The notes under the pieces are model-generated. The model did not search any database, was not told where the DNA came from, and saw only the letters and a program-made list of their open reading frames with translations. 64,000 bases of DNA from Cyanophora paradoxa (lineage: Eukaryota; Glaucocystophyceae; Cyanophorales; Cyanophoraceae), in NCBI GenBank assembly GCA_004431415.1, contig QPMI01000645.1:1-64000 (forward strand), given 5' to 3'. A program made the translations under genes and the position numbers. Within the stretch, counting starts at the first letter, position 1. Each line of letters starts with the position of its first letter. Shown piece after piece: positions 22,506 to 34,710 of this stretch.

Positions 22506-22638
22506 CAGCGATTCCAGGCCCCTAGCACGCCAACGATCGACGACTGCGGCTGCGGACTGACACGCGGGACACGCGACTTACACCCTCACTGACACTACCA
22601 CTCCTCCTTTCCTACCTTTACGTCTACACGACTTCATC

Positions 22639-24670
22639 ATGTCCCGACACACGCGGCCCGCCCTGGCCCGCGTCTCCGACTTCTCGGCGATTGCGGCGGT
22701 CGCGGCGTCGCAGGAGATGCCCCAGCACCAGAAGTACGCTCGCCAGATCCAGCCGAAGGAGGAGCCGGTGCTGTTGAAGATCAACGAAGGCAACGTTTAC
22801 ACGTTCGGCTACCCGATGACGCACGCGAACGTCAAGCGGACGCTGGATCAGCTCGACAGCATCGTCAACCGTAAACCTTTCTTCGCGGGCAACCCGACCA
22901 CGCCAGACGAACGCGTCCGCGGCTCACTGATGCTCCGGGAGCTGGCGCAACTGTTTTCTCCAGAGGAGACGGACTTGTACCGCACCCGCCTGACCCAACA
23001 GGCGGACTTTGACAAGTACATCGCGCAAGCGGAGGCGAAACGGGCGGCACAGGAGGCGGTGGTGGAGGCCTTCAAGGCCGACCCCGGGAAGTCTCAGGAG
23101 CAGAAGGACCACGCGCAGGCGCAGCTCAACGCTCTCGAGGCGACGGTCCTCCAGGCGCGGGACATGATCCCGACGACAACTATCCGCTCGTACGAGGACT
23201 TCTGCACGTACGCACGCTCGCGCATCGACGAACGTGACAAACGGAACCTGGCGACGTGGGCGGACACGATGTACTACGGGATCCCGCCGCGGCTCCAGTT
23301 CGACTTGACGGTGGAGGCGCTCCAAGTCTCAGGCGTATCGATGACGCCAACGCTCATCGTACAGAAGCTGGAGACTCAGATTAACCTCCGGGCACGTGAG
23401 CACGACGACACTTGGGAGGTTTACCGGGACGATGCCGACCGCCGGCGTTCCAACTTCGACCTGTTGGTCGACAAGGTGATGCCCCAGCTGCGGGAACTCC
23501 AGCGGACGACCGAGAACGCCTTTCCGAACGACCCGGGCCTCGCGACGACGTCCTTCATCCAGCGGGCTCAAGATTGGTTGGAAAAGCCGGAGATCAGGCG
23601 CAAGTCGAAACAGGTCACCCTACTCGCAGGCGACACCCCGGCGAGCGTGGAGACAGGGGGCCCGGCGCGTGCCGTCCGCATGACACATGCCGAGGAGACG
23701 GAGGACGTCTTCGACAACCGCCGACAGGATCGCGAACTGACCGGCCTTGACACGACGCCGTACAAACGCCCCCGACACGAGACTGCTGGTTCACCGACGG
23801 GCACGCGAGAGTGGATGCCGAGCCCGACGGAGGGGTTGGCGGCACGGTTCGACAACAGCGCTAACATCGACATGCTGCGGGTGACGGAGTCGCTCCGAGC
23901 CCAGGTTCAGGAGCAGCATCAGCAGACGCAGGCTCAGCTTAACCAGCTACAGACCGCGATGGCCTCGCACATGCAGTCAGCGGCGCAGATGGCGCAGGCG
24001 GCGAACATCGCGGCGGTGCAGGCGACGCAGTTGTCGGCAGCGCAGCTGGCTGGCTCAGCCTTCCAGGCGGCGCCGTACAACCCGAACCGTCACGTCCCGC
24101 CGCCACGGCCATCACAGCCCCACGGCTTCTTCCAGCACGCTTCGCACTCGCCGGGTCAGAAGCCGAGCCCCCACGTACCGTGCACACTCGTACTTTCGCC
24201 CGACGGACGCGTCTGCGGCGTCATTCACTCCGTCCGGGCCAACAAGTACAAGCAGCTCATCGCATTCATTGACGTGGCCGACCCGAACCGCACGGAGCCG
24301 GTGACGAAGCAGCTGGGTCGGCCGCTGGTGCCGGAGTGCATGCTGGATTACTGCAGGCGTTGCGAGGCGATCTTCGGCACGGAGAACAGCAAGCACTGGC
24401 ATGACGACGTCGCAGTCTGCGCGATCCTGAGGGCCCTGCGCGCATTGGCGCCCCATCCCAGCCACCCCCAACTCCCCGTCGGCTGGTACCAGGCACTGCT
24501 GGACCGCGGCATCCTCCGGCCTTCACGGAAACCTCAGTTTGCGCCGTTCAACCAGCAGCTCGCCCTCCCGGCACCCCAGCCACAGCTCGCCCTTCCGGCG
24601 CCACCGCCCCAGCTGGCGCTCCCCGCTCCGCCGATGCAGCAACCGCCGCAGGCGACGCAGCAGCAGCGGT
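22639..24670 (+). CDS. gag: ORF1 5' segment: Gag (capsid-like) region
   Basis: ATG at 22639, in frame for 677 codons up to insertion A. The N-terminal part is mostly helical, with coiled-coil-like Ala/Glu/Gln stretches (AQAEAKRAAQEAVVEAFKAD) and a segment typical of Gag capsids (SYEDFCTYARSRIDERDKRN). Then comes a Gln-rich helix (QEQHQQTQAQLNQLQTAMAS), a small Cys/His-bearing domain (MLDYCRRCEAIFGTENSKHW) and Pro/Gln repeats (LALPAPQPQ, LALPAPPPQ). The zinc knuckle lies after the insertion, at 36320-36361. The ORF breaks at 24670, where the insertion begins. Removing 24671-36230 makes this segment and 36231-49327 one frame of 5,042 codons plus stop. The role as particle protein is inferred from position and the knuckle. 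Confidence 0.75.
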
Positions 24671-25619
24671 CGGGATTTGCGCTCTCAATGCGTAAATCGA
24701 GTTTTGCGCCGACGGAATGCGAACAAAGAAGACCGTAGCCGAGCGCCAGGCACGAAAGAGCTGAGCGACTCGCTAGCCGCGGAAGCGGCGCGAGGCGAGC
24801 ACGGGATTAGCAGCAGGCTGCTGCGAGCGCCCCTCAAGGGACTAGCTGAGCTAGCCGTTGGGCCGAGCCAGCGGGCTTGAAGCCGCCGAGCTCCGGGGGT
24901 ACGCTGATTCGGGGTTTCCCTTCACGCCCAGCTTCGCTCGCGGCCGCCCCAGGCCACGAAGCGACCAGCGGCGAAGCGAAATCGCCACAGCCAGCACTGC
25001 AGTCACTCCTAAGCAGCCCTGTCGGACCGGCGGCCGCACTTCTCGGCCGTCCCTCCAATTGCACAGAGCTGACCAACTCTGCAGCACCACGGCTCGCCAT
25101 AGCTGCAGTGGAGCGCGATCCCGCGGCAGCAACTGCGCATGCCTCGATGGCTGGCCGGCGCAAACCCTGTTCCCAGCGATCCTCCCGGAATCGGCCTCGG
25201 GCCCCGATTCACGCTTGAATCTGGTTCCTTACTGCCGTGCCGGTACGTGGATTCACGTCCGGGCCCGCCCGCCACGCTCGCATTCCGCGCGCGCTGGCTA
25301 TCCCGGGGCCCACCGTCAGTCCGCGGCCGCCGGCTTGCCTATACACTCTATATAAGCGTGTATTGAGACCCGCCGCGCGATTCCTCCGGTTCCTGACCAA
25401 TTCCTGCACGCATGCTCCGGAGCTCCTCGGCGCTCGCACCGGACGTCGACACCGCCGCTGTGCCACGCCGGCGGAGCTCGCGCAGGACTGCCCCGGCCTG
25501 CTGGCGCGCGCGCTGCAGACCCACCGCGAAGTCGGGGCTTGGATCGTGCCTTACGCGTGATCCACCGACGGACGGTGCCCAGCCGCTCGCGCGGCTCGGG
25601 GAGGCGACGGAGTACTAGT

Positions 25620-26940
25620 ACGGCTCTCGCGTGCGCCTCGCGCTGTGGGACGGCCCGCGTGCGCCTCGCGCTGTGGTCCCTGTACTCGGAGTTCGGAGGC
25701 CGCGCGCGACTCTCGCTGTGGCCCGATCCCCCCGGCGGATTCCGGCCGCGACCGCGGCCGGCGAACTTCCACCAGGAGCACGGATCTCGCGAGCGCCTCG
25801 CTGTGAGATGGGCCCGCGTGCGTTCGTCGCTGTGGGCCCCCGTGCAAGGAGTTCCGGGGCCGCGTGCGCCCCGCTGTGGCCCCAGACCGCTTCAGCGGCA
25901 CCGGCCGCTCCCGCGGCCGGCGAACTCCCAACCTGGCCTTCGAATTCGACTCCCGCGTGCGCCTCGCGCTGCGGGACGGCCCGCGTGCGCCTCGCGCTGT
26001 GGGCCCCCTACTCGGAGTTCGGAGGCCGCGCGCGACTCTCGCTGCGGCCCGCTCCGCCCCCGGCGGACCCGGCCGCGCCCGCGGCCGGCGAACTTCGACC
26101 AGGAGCACGGGTCTCGCGAGCGCCTCGCTGTGAGATGGGCCCGCGAGCGTTCGTCGCCGTGGGCCCCCGTGCGCGGAGCTCCGGGCCGGGGCCGCGTGCG
26201 TCTCGCTGTGGCCCCAGAGCTTCACCCCGGAGTACGGCTCTCGCGTGCGCCTCGATCGCTGCGGGACAGCCCGCGAGCGTGCGCGCTGTGGGCCCTGTAC
26301 ATATATATATATATACTCGGAGTTCGGAGGCCGCGCGCGACTCTCGCTGTGGCCCGATCCGCCCCGGCGGATCCCGGCCGCACCCGCGGCCGGCGAGCTT
26401 CCACCAGGAGCACGGATCTCGCGAGCGCCTCGCTGTGAGATGGGCCCGCGAGCGTTCGTCGCTGTGGACCCCCGTGCGCGGAGCTCCGGGGCCGCGTGCG
26501 TCTCGCTGTGGCCCCAGATCTAGAGCTTCACCCCGGAGTACGGCTCTCGCGTGCGCCTCGCCCGCTGCGAGACGGCCCGCGAGCGTGCGCGCTGTGGGCC
26601 CTGTACTCGGGTTCGGAGGCCGCGCGCGACTCTCGCTAGCGCTGTGGCCCGATCCGCCCCGGCGGATTCCGGCCGCACCCGCGGCCGGCGAACTTCCACC
26701 AGGAGCACGGATCTCGCGAGCGCCTCGCTGTGAGATGGGCCCGCGAGCGTTCGTCGCTGTGGACCCCCGTGCGCGGAGTTCCGGGGCCGCGTGCGTCGCG
26801 CTGTGGCCCCAGAGCTTCACGCCGGAGTACGGACCTCGCGTGCGCCCCGCTGCGAGACGGCCCGCGAGCGTGCGCGCTGCGGGCCCCGGACTCGGAGTGC
26901 GTTACGCTGCGGACTATAGCTACGGCTCTCGCTGGCACGC
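25620..26940. repeat. Tandem array, period about 300 bp, 4-5 copies
   Basis: The marker word GGAGCACGGATCTCGCGAGC recurs near 25778, 26101, 26405 and 26700, with one variant base in the second copy (spacing 323, 304, 295). Copies share CTGTGGCCC and GTACTCGGAGTTCGGAGG segments. An (AT)n microsatellite interrupts one copy near 26300. Confidence 0.8.
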
Positions 26941-27539
26941 GCGCTGCGAGTATTAGTCGGCCCTCTGGCGCGTCTCGAGCTCGCTGCGGACTAGCCGCTA
27001 GCGCTAGCGCTGCTGGCGCGACCGCTACAGCCTCGCGATCGATCGCGATCGCAGAGTGTTTTGTTTGTTTTTGGTCAATTCTAGTCGATTCAAGGATTGA
27101 CTCGACCTTAAAACAAAAACAAAAACAAAAAACAAAAACAACGGACGTACCCGTTGTACCGGCCGGACTCCGGACTCCGGAGCCGCCGGACCCGCGGTCC
27201 CGCGCCGCGCGGTCTCACTGCCGCAGTGCCAGGCCGCTGACTCAGTGAGGCGGGCACTTCCGGGGGATCCGCTGCCGCAGTGCCGCCGCTGCGGCGCCGC
27301 ACGGCATGCGCAGTCTGCAGTGGCAGTACAGCCGCAGTGCCGCAGTGCGAGCTCGAGTCGGCCGGCGCCCGCAGCTGCAGCTGCCAGGCTGGCGCTTCCG
27401 CTACCGCAGTGCTGCCGCTGCCCCAGTGGCGCGTTACGCTGCGGACTACGGTCCCCGCTTGCGCTCTAGATTTCGCTGCGAGTCGGCCTGCTGGCGACCT
27501 TCCGCGCATCCGCGCCGCACCCTTGCGCAACCCGGGCCC

Positions 27540-30500
27540 CCGCACCGCAGCTCGGCTCGCCGCCGCCGCCGGACCTGCCTGCGCAGGGCGGGCCGGCCGC
27601 TGGCCCGCCTGCGGCACTCCCCGGCTGGAGCCCAGGGCTCCACCTCCGTCCCGAGGTCCGAAAACGACCTCGCGCGGCCCCGCACCGCCGCGCCACCCGC
27701 CGCCGCCGCCTGACCTGCTTGCGCAGGGCGGGCCGGCCGCTGGCTCGCACGCAGCGCTCCCCGGCTGGAGCCCAGGGCTCCGCCTCCGCCCCGAGGTCCG
27801 TCACGACCTTGCGCGGCCCCCGCGCCGCCGCTCGACCCGCCGCCGCCGCCTGACCTGCTTACGCAGGGCGGGCCGGCCGCTGGCTCGCCTGCCGCGCTCT
27901 CCGGCTGGAGCCTTGGTCTCCACCTCCGCCCCGAGGTCCGTCACGGCCTCGCGCGGCCCCGTGCCGCCGCTCGACCCGCCACCGTGGCACCGCCGCCTGA
28001 CCTGCTTGCACAGGGCGGGCCGACCGCTGGCTCGCACGCAGCGCTCCCCGGCTGGAGCCCAGGGCTCCGCCTCCGCCCCGAGGTCCGTCACGACCTTGCG
28101 CGGCCCCCGCACCGCCGCGCCACCCGCCGCCGCCGCCTGACCTGCTTGCGCAGGGCGGGCCGACCGCTGGCTCGCCTGCGGCGCTCTCCGGCTGGAGCCC
28201 AGGGCTCCGCCTCCGCCCCGAGGTCCGTCACGGCCTCGCGCGGCCCCCGCACCGCCGCTCGACCCGCCGCCGCAGCCTGATCTGCTTGCGCAGGGCGGGC
28301 CGGCCGCTGGCTCGCCTGCCGCGCTCTCCGGCTGGAGCCCTTGGGCTCAACCTCCGCCCCGAGGCCCGTCACGGCCTCGCGCGGCCCCCGCACCGCCGCT
28401 CAACCCGCCACCGTGGCACCGCCGCCTGTCCTGCTTGCGCAGGGCGGGCCGACCGCTGGCTCGCCTGCGGCGCTCCCCGGCTGGAGCCCCGGGCCCCGCC
28501 CCGCCCCGAGGTCCGAAAACGACCTTGCGCGGCCCCACGCCCGCGCTCGACCGCCGCCGCCGCATAACCTGCTTGCGTAGGGCGGGCCGGCCGCTGGCTC
28601 GCCTACCGCGCTCTCCGGCGGGAGCCCAGGGCTCCACCTCCGCCCCGAGGTCCGTCACGGCCTCGCACGGCCCCGCGCCGCCGCTCGACCCGCCGCCGCC
28701 GCCTGACCTGCTTGCGCAGGGCGGGCCGGCCGCTGGCCCGCCTGCGGCGCTCTCCGGCTGGAGCCTTGGGCTTCACCTCCGCCCCGAGGTCCGTCACGGC
28801 CTCGCGCGGCCCCGCACCGCCGCTCGACTCGCCGCCGCCGCCGGACCTGCTTACGCAGGGCGGGCCGGCCGCTGGCTCGCATGCGGCGCTCTCGGGCTGG
28901 AGCCCTTGGGGCCCCACCTCCGCCCCGAGGTCCGTCACAGCCTCGCGCGGCCCCGCGCCGCCGCGCGACCTGCCGCCGCCGCCTGACCTGCTTGCGCAGG
29001 GCGGGCCGACCGCTGGCTCGCCTGCGACATTCGCCGGTTGGAGCCCTTGGGCCCCACCTCCACCCCGAGGTCTGAAGCGGCCTCGCGCGACCCCCGCGCC
29101 GCCGCTCGACACACCGCTGCCGCCTGACCTGCTTGCGCAGGGCAGGCCGGCCGCTGGCTCGCCTGCCGCGCTCTCCGGCTGGAGCCCAGGGCTCCACCTC
29201 CGCCCCGAGGTCCGTCACGGCCTCGCGCGGCCCCGCGCTGCCGCTCGACCCGCCGCCGCCGCATAACCTGCTTGCGCAGGGCGGGCCGACCGCTGGCTCG
29301 CATGCAGCCCTCCCCGGCCGGAGCCTTGGTCTCCACCGCCGCCCCGAGGTCCGTCACGGCCTAGCGCGGCCCCGCGCCGCCGCTCGACCCTCCGCCGCCG
29401 CATAACCTGCTTGCGCAGGGCGGGCCGACCGCTGGCTCGCCTGCGGCGCTCCCCGGCTGGAGCCCAGGGCTCCGCCTCCGCCCCGAGGTACGTCACGGCT
29501 TCGCGAGGCCCCGCGCTGCCGCTCGACACGCCGCCGCCGCCTGACCTGCTTGCGCAGGGCGGGCCGGCCGCTGGCTCGCACGCAGCACTCTCCGGCTGGA
29601 GCCCAGGGCTCCACCTCCGCCCCGAGGTCCGTCACGGCCTCGCGCGGCCCCGCGCTGCTGCTCGACCCGCCGCCACCGCATAACCTGCTTGCGCAGGGCG
29701 GGCCGACCGCCGTCTCGCCTGCGGTACTCTCCGGCTGGGGCCCAGGGCCCCGCCCCCGCCCCGAGGTCCGTCACGGCCTTGCGCGGCCCCCGTGCCGCCG
29801 CTCGACCCGCCGCCGCCGCCTGACCTGCTTGCGCAGGGCGGGCCGGCCGCTGGCTCGCACGCCGCGCTCTTCAGCTGGAGCCCAGGGCTCCACCGCTACC
29901 CCGAGGTCCGTCACGGCCTAGCGCGGCCCCGCGCTGCAGCTCGGCGTACCGCCACTGCCTGACCTGCCTGCACAGGGCGGGCCGGCCGCTGGCTCGCCTG
30001 CCGCGCTCTCCGGTTGGGGCCCAGAGCTCCACTTCCGCCCCGAGGTCCATCACGGCCTCGCGCAGCCCCGCGCTGCCGCTCGACCCGCCGCCGCCGCATC
30101 ACCTGCTGGCGCAGGGCGGGCTGGCCGCTGGCTCGCACGCAGCGCTCCCCGGCTGAGCCCAGGGCTCCACCTCCGCCCCGAGGTCCGTCTCGGCCCCGCG
30201 CGGCTTCGGGCTGCCGCTCGACCCACCGCCGCCGCATAACCTGCTGGCGCGGGGCTGGCCGGCCGCTGGCTCGCATGCAGCGCTCCCCGGCTGGAACCCA
30301 AGGCCCCACCTCCGCCCCGAGGTCCGTCACGGCCTCGCGCAGCCCCGCGCGGCCGCTCGACCCGCCGCCGCCGCGTAACCTGCTTGCGCAGGGCGGGCCG
30401 GCCGCTGGCTCGCACACAGCGCTCCCCGGCTGGAGCCCAGGGCTCCACCTCCGCCCCGAGGTCCATCACGGCCTCGTGCTGCCCCGCACTGCCGCTCGAC

Positions 30501-33500
30501 CAGCCGCCGCCGCAAAACCTGCTTGCGCAGGGCGGGCCGTCCGCTGGCTCGCATACAGCGCTCCCCGGCTGGAGCCCAGGGCCCCACTTCCGCCCCGAGG
30601 TCCGTCACGGCCTCGCGCGGCCCCGCGCTGCTGCTCGACATGCCACTGCCGCCTGACCTGCTTGCGCAGGGCGGGCCGGCCGCTGGCTCGCACGCAGCGC
30701 CCCCCGGCTGGAGCCCGGGGCTCTACCTCCGTCCCGAGGTCCGTCACGGCCTCGCGCGGCCCCGCGCTGCTACTCGACCCGCCGCCGCCACATAACCTGC
30801 CTGCGCAGGGCCGGCCGCTGGTGCGCATGCAGCGCTCCCGGCTGGAGCCCAGGGCTCCACCACCGCCCGAGGTCCGCCACGGCCTCGCGCTCCCCTGTGC
30901 TGCCGCTCGACACGCCGCCGCCGCATAACCTGCCCGCGCAGGGCGGGCCGGCCGCTGGCTCGTCCGCAGCGCCCCCCGGCTGGAGCTCAAGGCGCCACCG
31001 CCGCCCCGAGGTCCGTCACGGCCTCGCCCGACCCCGCGCTGCCGCTCGACCCGCCGCCGCCGCATACCCTGCTTGCGCAGGGCGGGCCGGCCGCTGGCTC
31101 GTATGCAGCGCTTCCCGGCTGGAGCCCAGGGCTCCACCTCCGCCCCGAGGTCCATCACGGCCTCGCGCAGCCCCGCGCTGCTGCTCGACCCGCCGCCGCC
31201 GCATAACCCGCTTGCGCAGGGCGGGCCGGCCGCTGGCTCGCATGCAGCGCTCCCCAACTGGAGTCCAGGGCTCCACCTCCGCCCAGAGGTCCGTCACGGC
31301 CTCGCGCGGCCCCGCGCTGCCGCTCGACCGCCGCCGCCGCATAACCTGCTTGCGCAGGGCGGGCCGGCCGCTGGCTCGCATGCAGCCCTCCCCGGCCGGA
31401 GCCTTGGTCTCCACCGCCGCCCCGAGGTCCGTCACGGCCTAGCGCGGCCCCGCGCTGCAGCTCGGCGTACCGCCACTGCCTGACCTGCCTGCACAGGGCG
31501 GGCCGGCCGCTGGCTCGCATACAGCGCTCCCCGGCTGGAGCCCAGGGCCCCACCTCCGCCCCGAGGTCCGTCACGGCCTCGCGCGGCCCCGTGCTGCCGC
31601 TCGACCCACCGCCGCCGCCTGGCCTGCTTGCGCAGGGCGGGCCGGCCGCTGGCTCGCCTGCCGCGCTCCCCGGCTGGAGCCCTTGGGCTCCACCTCCGCC
31701 CCGAGGTCCGTTCACGGCCTCATGCGGCCCTGCACCACCACTCGACCGCCGCCGCCGCATAACCTGCTTGCGCAGGACGGGACGGCCGCTGGCTCGCATA
31801 CAGCGCTCCCCGGCTGGAGCCCAGGGCTCCACCTCCGCCCGAGGTCCGAAAACGACCTCGCGCGGCCCCGCACCGCCGCGCCACCCGCCGCCGCCGCCTG
31901 ACCTGCTTGCGCAGGGCGGGCCGACCGCTGGCTCGCCTGCGGCGCTCTCCGGCTGGAGCCCAGGGCCCCGCCCCCGCCCCGAGGTCCGTCACGGCCTTGC
32001 GCGGCCCCGCGCCGCCGCTCGACCCGCCGCCGCCGCCTGACCTGCTTGCGCAGGGCGGGCCGGCCGCTGGCTCGCATGCCGCGCTCTCCAGCTGGAGCCC
32101 AGGGCTCCACCGCTACCCCGAGGTCCGTCACGGCCTCGCGCGGCCCGCGCTGCAGCTCGGCGTACCGCCACTGCCTGACCCGCTGGCGCAGGGCGGGCCG
32201 GCCGCTGGCTCGTCCGCCGCGCTCTCCGGCTGGAGCCCAAGGCTCCACCGCCGCCCGAAGTCCTTGACGGCCTCGCACGGCCCCACTCCACCACCCGGCT
32301 TGCCGCCGCCGCCTGCCCTACGGGTGCAGGGCGGGCCGGCCGCTGGCCGCCCACCGCGCTCCTGCTGGAGCTCAAGGCTCCACCACCTCCCCGAGGTCTG
32401 CAGCGACCTCGCGCGGCCCGGCGCCGCCGCCCAGCTCGCTGCCTCCGCCTGATTGGCTGGCACAGGGCGGGCCGGCCCTAGCCCGCCCGCGGCCGTCGGA
32501 CGCTTCCTGGCTGGAGCTCAAGGCTCCGCCACCGCCCCAAGGGCGGGCCGGCTGGTGGACCGCGCGCAGCGCCTCCTGCGGTAGCTAAAAGCTCCGCCGC
32601 CGCCCGAAGGTCCGTAGCGGCCTTGCGCGGCCCCGCGCGGCCGCTCGACCGCTACCGCCGTCGGACCTACTCGCGAAGGGGCAGGCCGGTCGCTGGCTCG
32701 CCAGCAGCGCTCTCCTGCTGGAGCTCAAGCCTCCACCACCGCCCGAGGTCTGCAGCGACCTCGCACGGCCCGCACTGCCGCTCGGCTCGCCGCCGCCGCC
32801 TCGCCTGCTTGCGCAGGGCGGGCCGGCCTCTGGCTCGCCCGCGTCGCCCCCTGCTGGAGCTCAAGGCTCCTTCGCGGCCCCGCGGTCCGTCACGGCCTCG
32901 CGCGGCCCCGCGCCGCCGCTCGACCCGCCGCCTCCGCCCGACCTGCTGGCGCAGGGCGGGCCGGCCCCTGGCTCGCCCGCAAGGCCCCCTGGCTGAAGCT
33001 CCAGGCCCCGCCACTACACCGAGGGCTACTGCGACCTCGCGTGGCCCCGCGCCGCCGCTCGGCTCGCCGCCGCCGCCTGACCTGCTTGCGCAGGGCGGGC
33101 CCGGCCAGCCGCTGGCTCGCCCGCAGCGCCTCATACTGGAACTCAAAGCTCCGCCGCCGCCCAAGGTCCGTGGCGACCTCGCGCGGCCCCATGCCACAGC
33201 TCGGCTCGCCACCACCGCCTGACCTGCGTACGCAAGGCGGGCCGGCCTCTAGCTCGCCCGCGACGCTTCCTGGCTGGAGCTCAAGGCTCCACCCCGCCCC
33301 GAGGTCTGCAGCGACCTCGCGCGGCCCCGCGCCGCCGCTCGACCCGCCGCCGCCGCATAACCTGCTTGCGCAGGGCGGGCCGGCCTCTGGCTCGCCAGCC
33401 GCGCTCTCCTGCTGGAGCTCATGGCCCCATCACCGCCCCGGGGTCCGTCACGGCCTCGCGCGGCCCCGCGCTGCCGCCGCTTCGCCTGCTGGCGCAGGGT

Positions 33501-33720
33501 GGGCTGACCGCTGGCTCGCCCACGGTGCTGTCCCACGGGCGCTCCAGGCCCTGAGGCCCCGCGACTGCTCCCGCGGCCTTCTGCGGCCCCCACACCTCCA
33601 CGCGGCGCGCTTCCGCCGCCTAACCTGCTTGCACAGGGCAGGACGGTGGTGGGCTCACTTTCGGTGCTCACCGGCTGGGATGGTTTTAGATTCCGCCGCG
33701 GCCCGAGGTCCGTAACGGCC
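27540..33720. repeat. 140-bp satellite array, about 44 copies
   Basis: Period is 140 bases (for example CTGACCTGCTT at 27710 and 27850). Each monomer carries CTTGCGCAGGGCGGGCC, then an inverted repeat GGAGCCC-A-GGGCTCC, then CCCGAGGTCCGTCACGGCC and a CCGCCGCCG run. Some monomers carry an extra ACCGTGGCACC. The array degenerates toward 33.7 kb. It is nearly stop-free in several frames by composition alone. Confidence 0.9.
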
Positions 33721-34249
33721 TCGCGCGACTTCACGCCGACGCGCAGTGCGACCGCCTTGCCCGCCCTCCACCCGTAGCGCGCCCCTGGCCCGCACCGCCC
33801 AGCATGACTTGTCGGCGGCGGGGATCTGGCGGCGCAACTATCAAGCGCCGCCCCGGTTCGTCGACTGTCCCATAGGGTACGACGAGAACCCCCCAGCCTT
33901 CTGTGCCGGCTCGTTCCCTCGGGCTTCTTGGCCCGCCCCGGCCCCATGTTGTTGTCCGAATTCACGCTCTCTGCCCGTCCCTCCTACAGCGCAGTGCGCT
34001 GGGGGATAGGGGCTCAGCGTCCGAGACACGTTGGGGTAGCGGGGGAGGAGGAAAGAGAGGGGGGGGGGCAGGAGGAGGGTGGATCAACCCTCACCCTCTT
34101 GATCACTTTTGTCCTTATGTATGCTATTCTGGCTGGCTGTGACCTGACTCTTGTTTGGTAGGGGGTACTGCATTCGTGCTGCGTTCGCTACGCTCACCCC
34201 CGCGGCCTCCGGCGGCGGTACCCGGCTTCGGATCCCGAACCCGGAAGAA

Positions 34250-34500
34250 ACCGCGTACCCCTCCCCGGGGTACGCCGTTCGCCCCAACCGGCCCCACAAG
34301 GCGCGGCCCGAGCCGAACGCGTACCCCGGAGAGGGGTACGGCGTCAGAGCGGCCCCGATCAAGTGTACCCCGAGCGGGGTACCCCGATCGGCCCCGCGAC
34401 GGCCCGAGCGGAGTACCCCGAGCGGGGTACACCGTCTCGACCCGCAACGGCCCTCCCCGGGGTACAGGCGCCTAGCACGCTTACCCCGGAGAGTTCTTGT
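34250..34500. repeat. Cluster of GTACCCC...GGGGTAC hairpins
   Basis: Four complete hairpins with 7-9 bp stems occur in 250 bases (for example GCGTACCCC-tccc-GGGGTACGC and GTACCCC-gagc-GGGGTAC), followed by two half-sites. The cluster belongs to the shared right end of both units and recurs at 35770-36020 and, inverted, near 51170-51420 and 52690-52935. Confidence 0.85.
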
Positions 34501-34710
34501 TCCGGAACTCGCAAGGGCGAGGCCGGAATGGCATACGGCGATCCGCCCTGGTCGATCGCCAACGTATTATGATACGTGGTTCCCGGGAAAGCAGCCTTGA
34601 GCTGCCGTACCTCAGGGCCCAACCCGATGCGCTATCCCGTGCATCTAGCTAAGTAGTGTCAGGCGTAAGATAGCTAGGTCTTCTGCATTCGAATGAAGCG
34701 AGGCGTAAAT

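Larger units (their letters stand above)
21606..22638 (+). promoter_or_regulatory. Retroelement leader / presumptive 5' LTR region
   Basis: Just over 1 kb between the RGG gene and the Gag start. It holds three related hairpins (21966-21988, 22032-22055, 22081-22107), a direct repeat carrying a purine run, and an ATG-less open frame (22174-22558) with protein-like composition (TGGACVITDKNGVTVDNGNI). That frame could be the end of an ORF that reaches into the LTR. LTR ends and the primer site are not identifiable from one copy. Confidence 0.5.
24671..34710 (+). mobile_element. Insertion A, long unit (10.04 kb) with satellites
   Basis: The left 313 bases are shared with the short unit, and about 555 bases at the right end (from about 34156) are shared too. 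Between them lie unique sequence (about 24985-25620), a 300-bp tandem array, an A-rich spacer with CAAAAACAAAAAC near 27111-27141, a 140-bp satellite array, and unique sequence (33720-34155). All long open frames in it are repeat- or composition-driven. Confidence 0.75.

Noticed and set aside
27540-33720. Many long open frames on both strands within the 140-bp array
   Set aside because: They follow the repeat and the near absence of A/T-rich stop codons. Different frames read the same monomer and none shows a domain.
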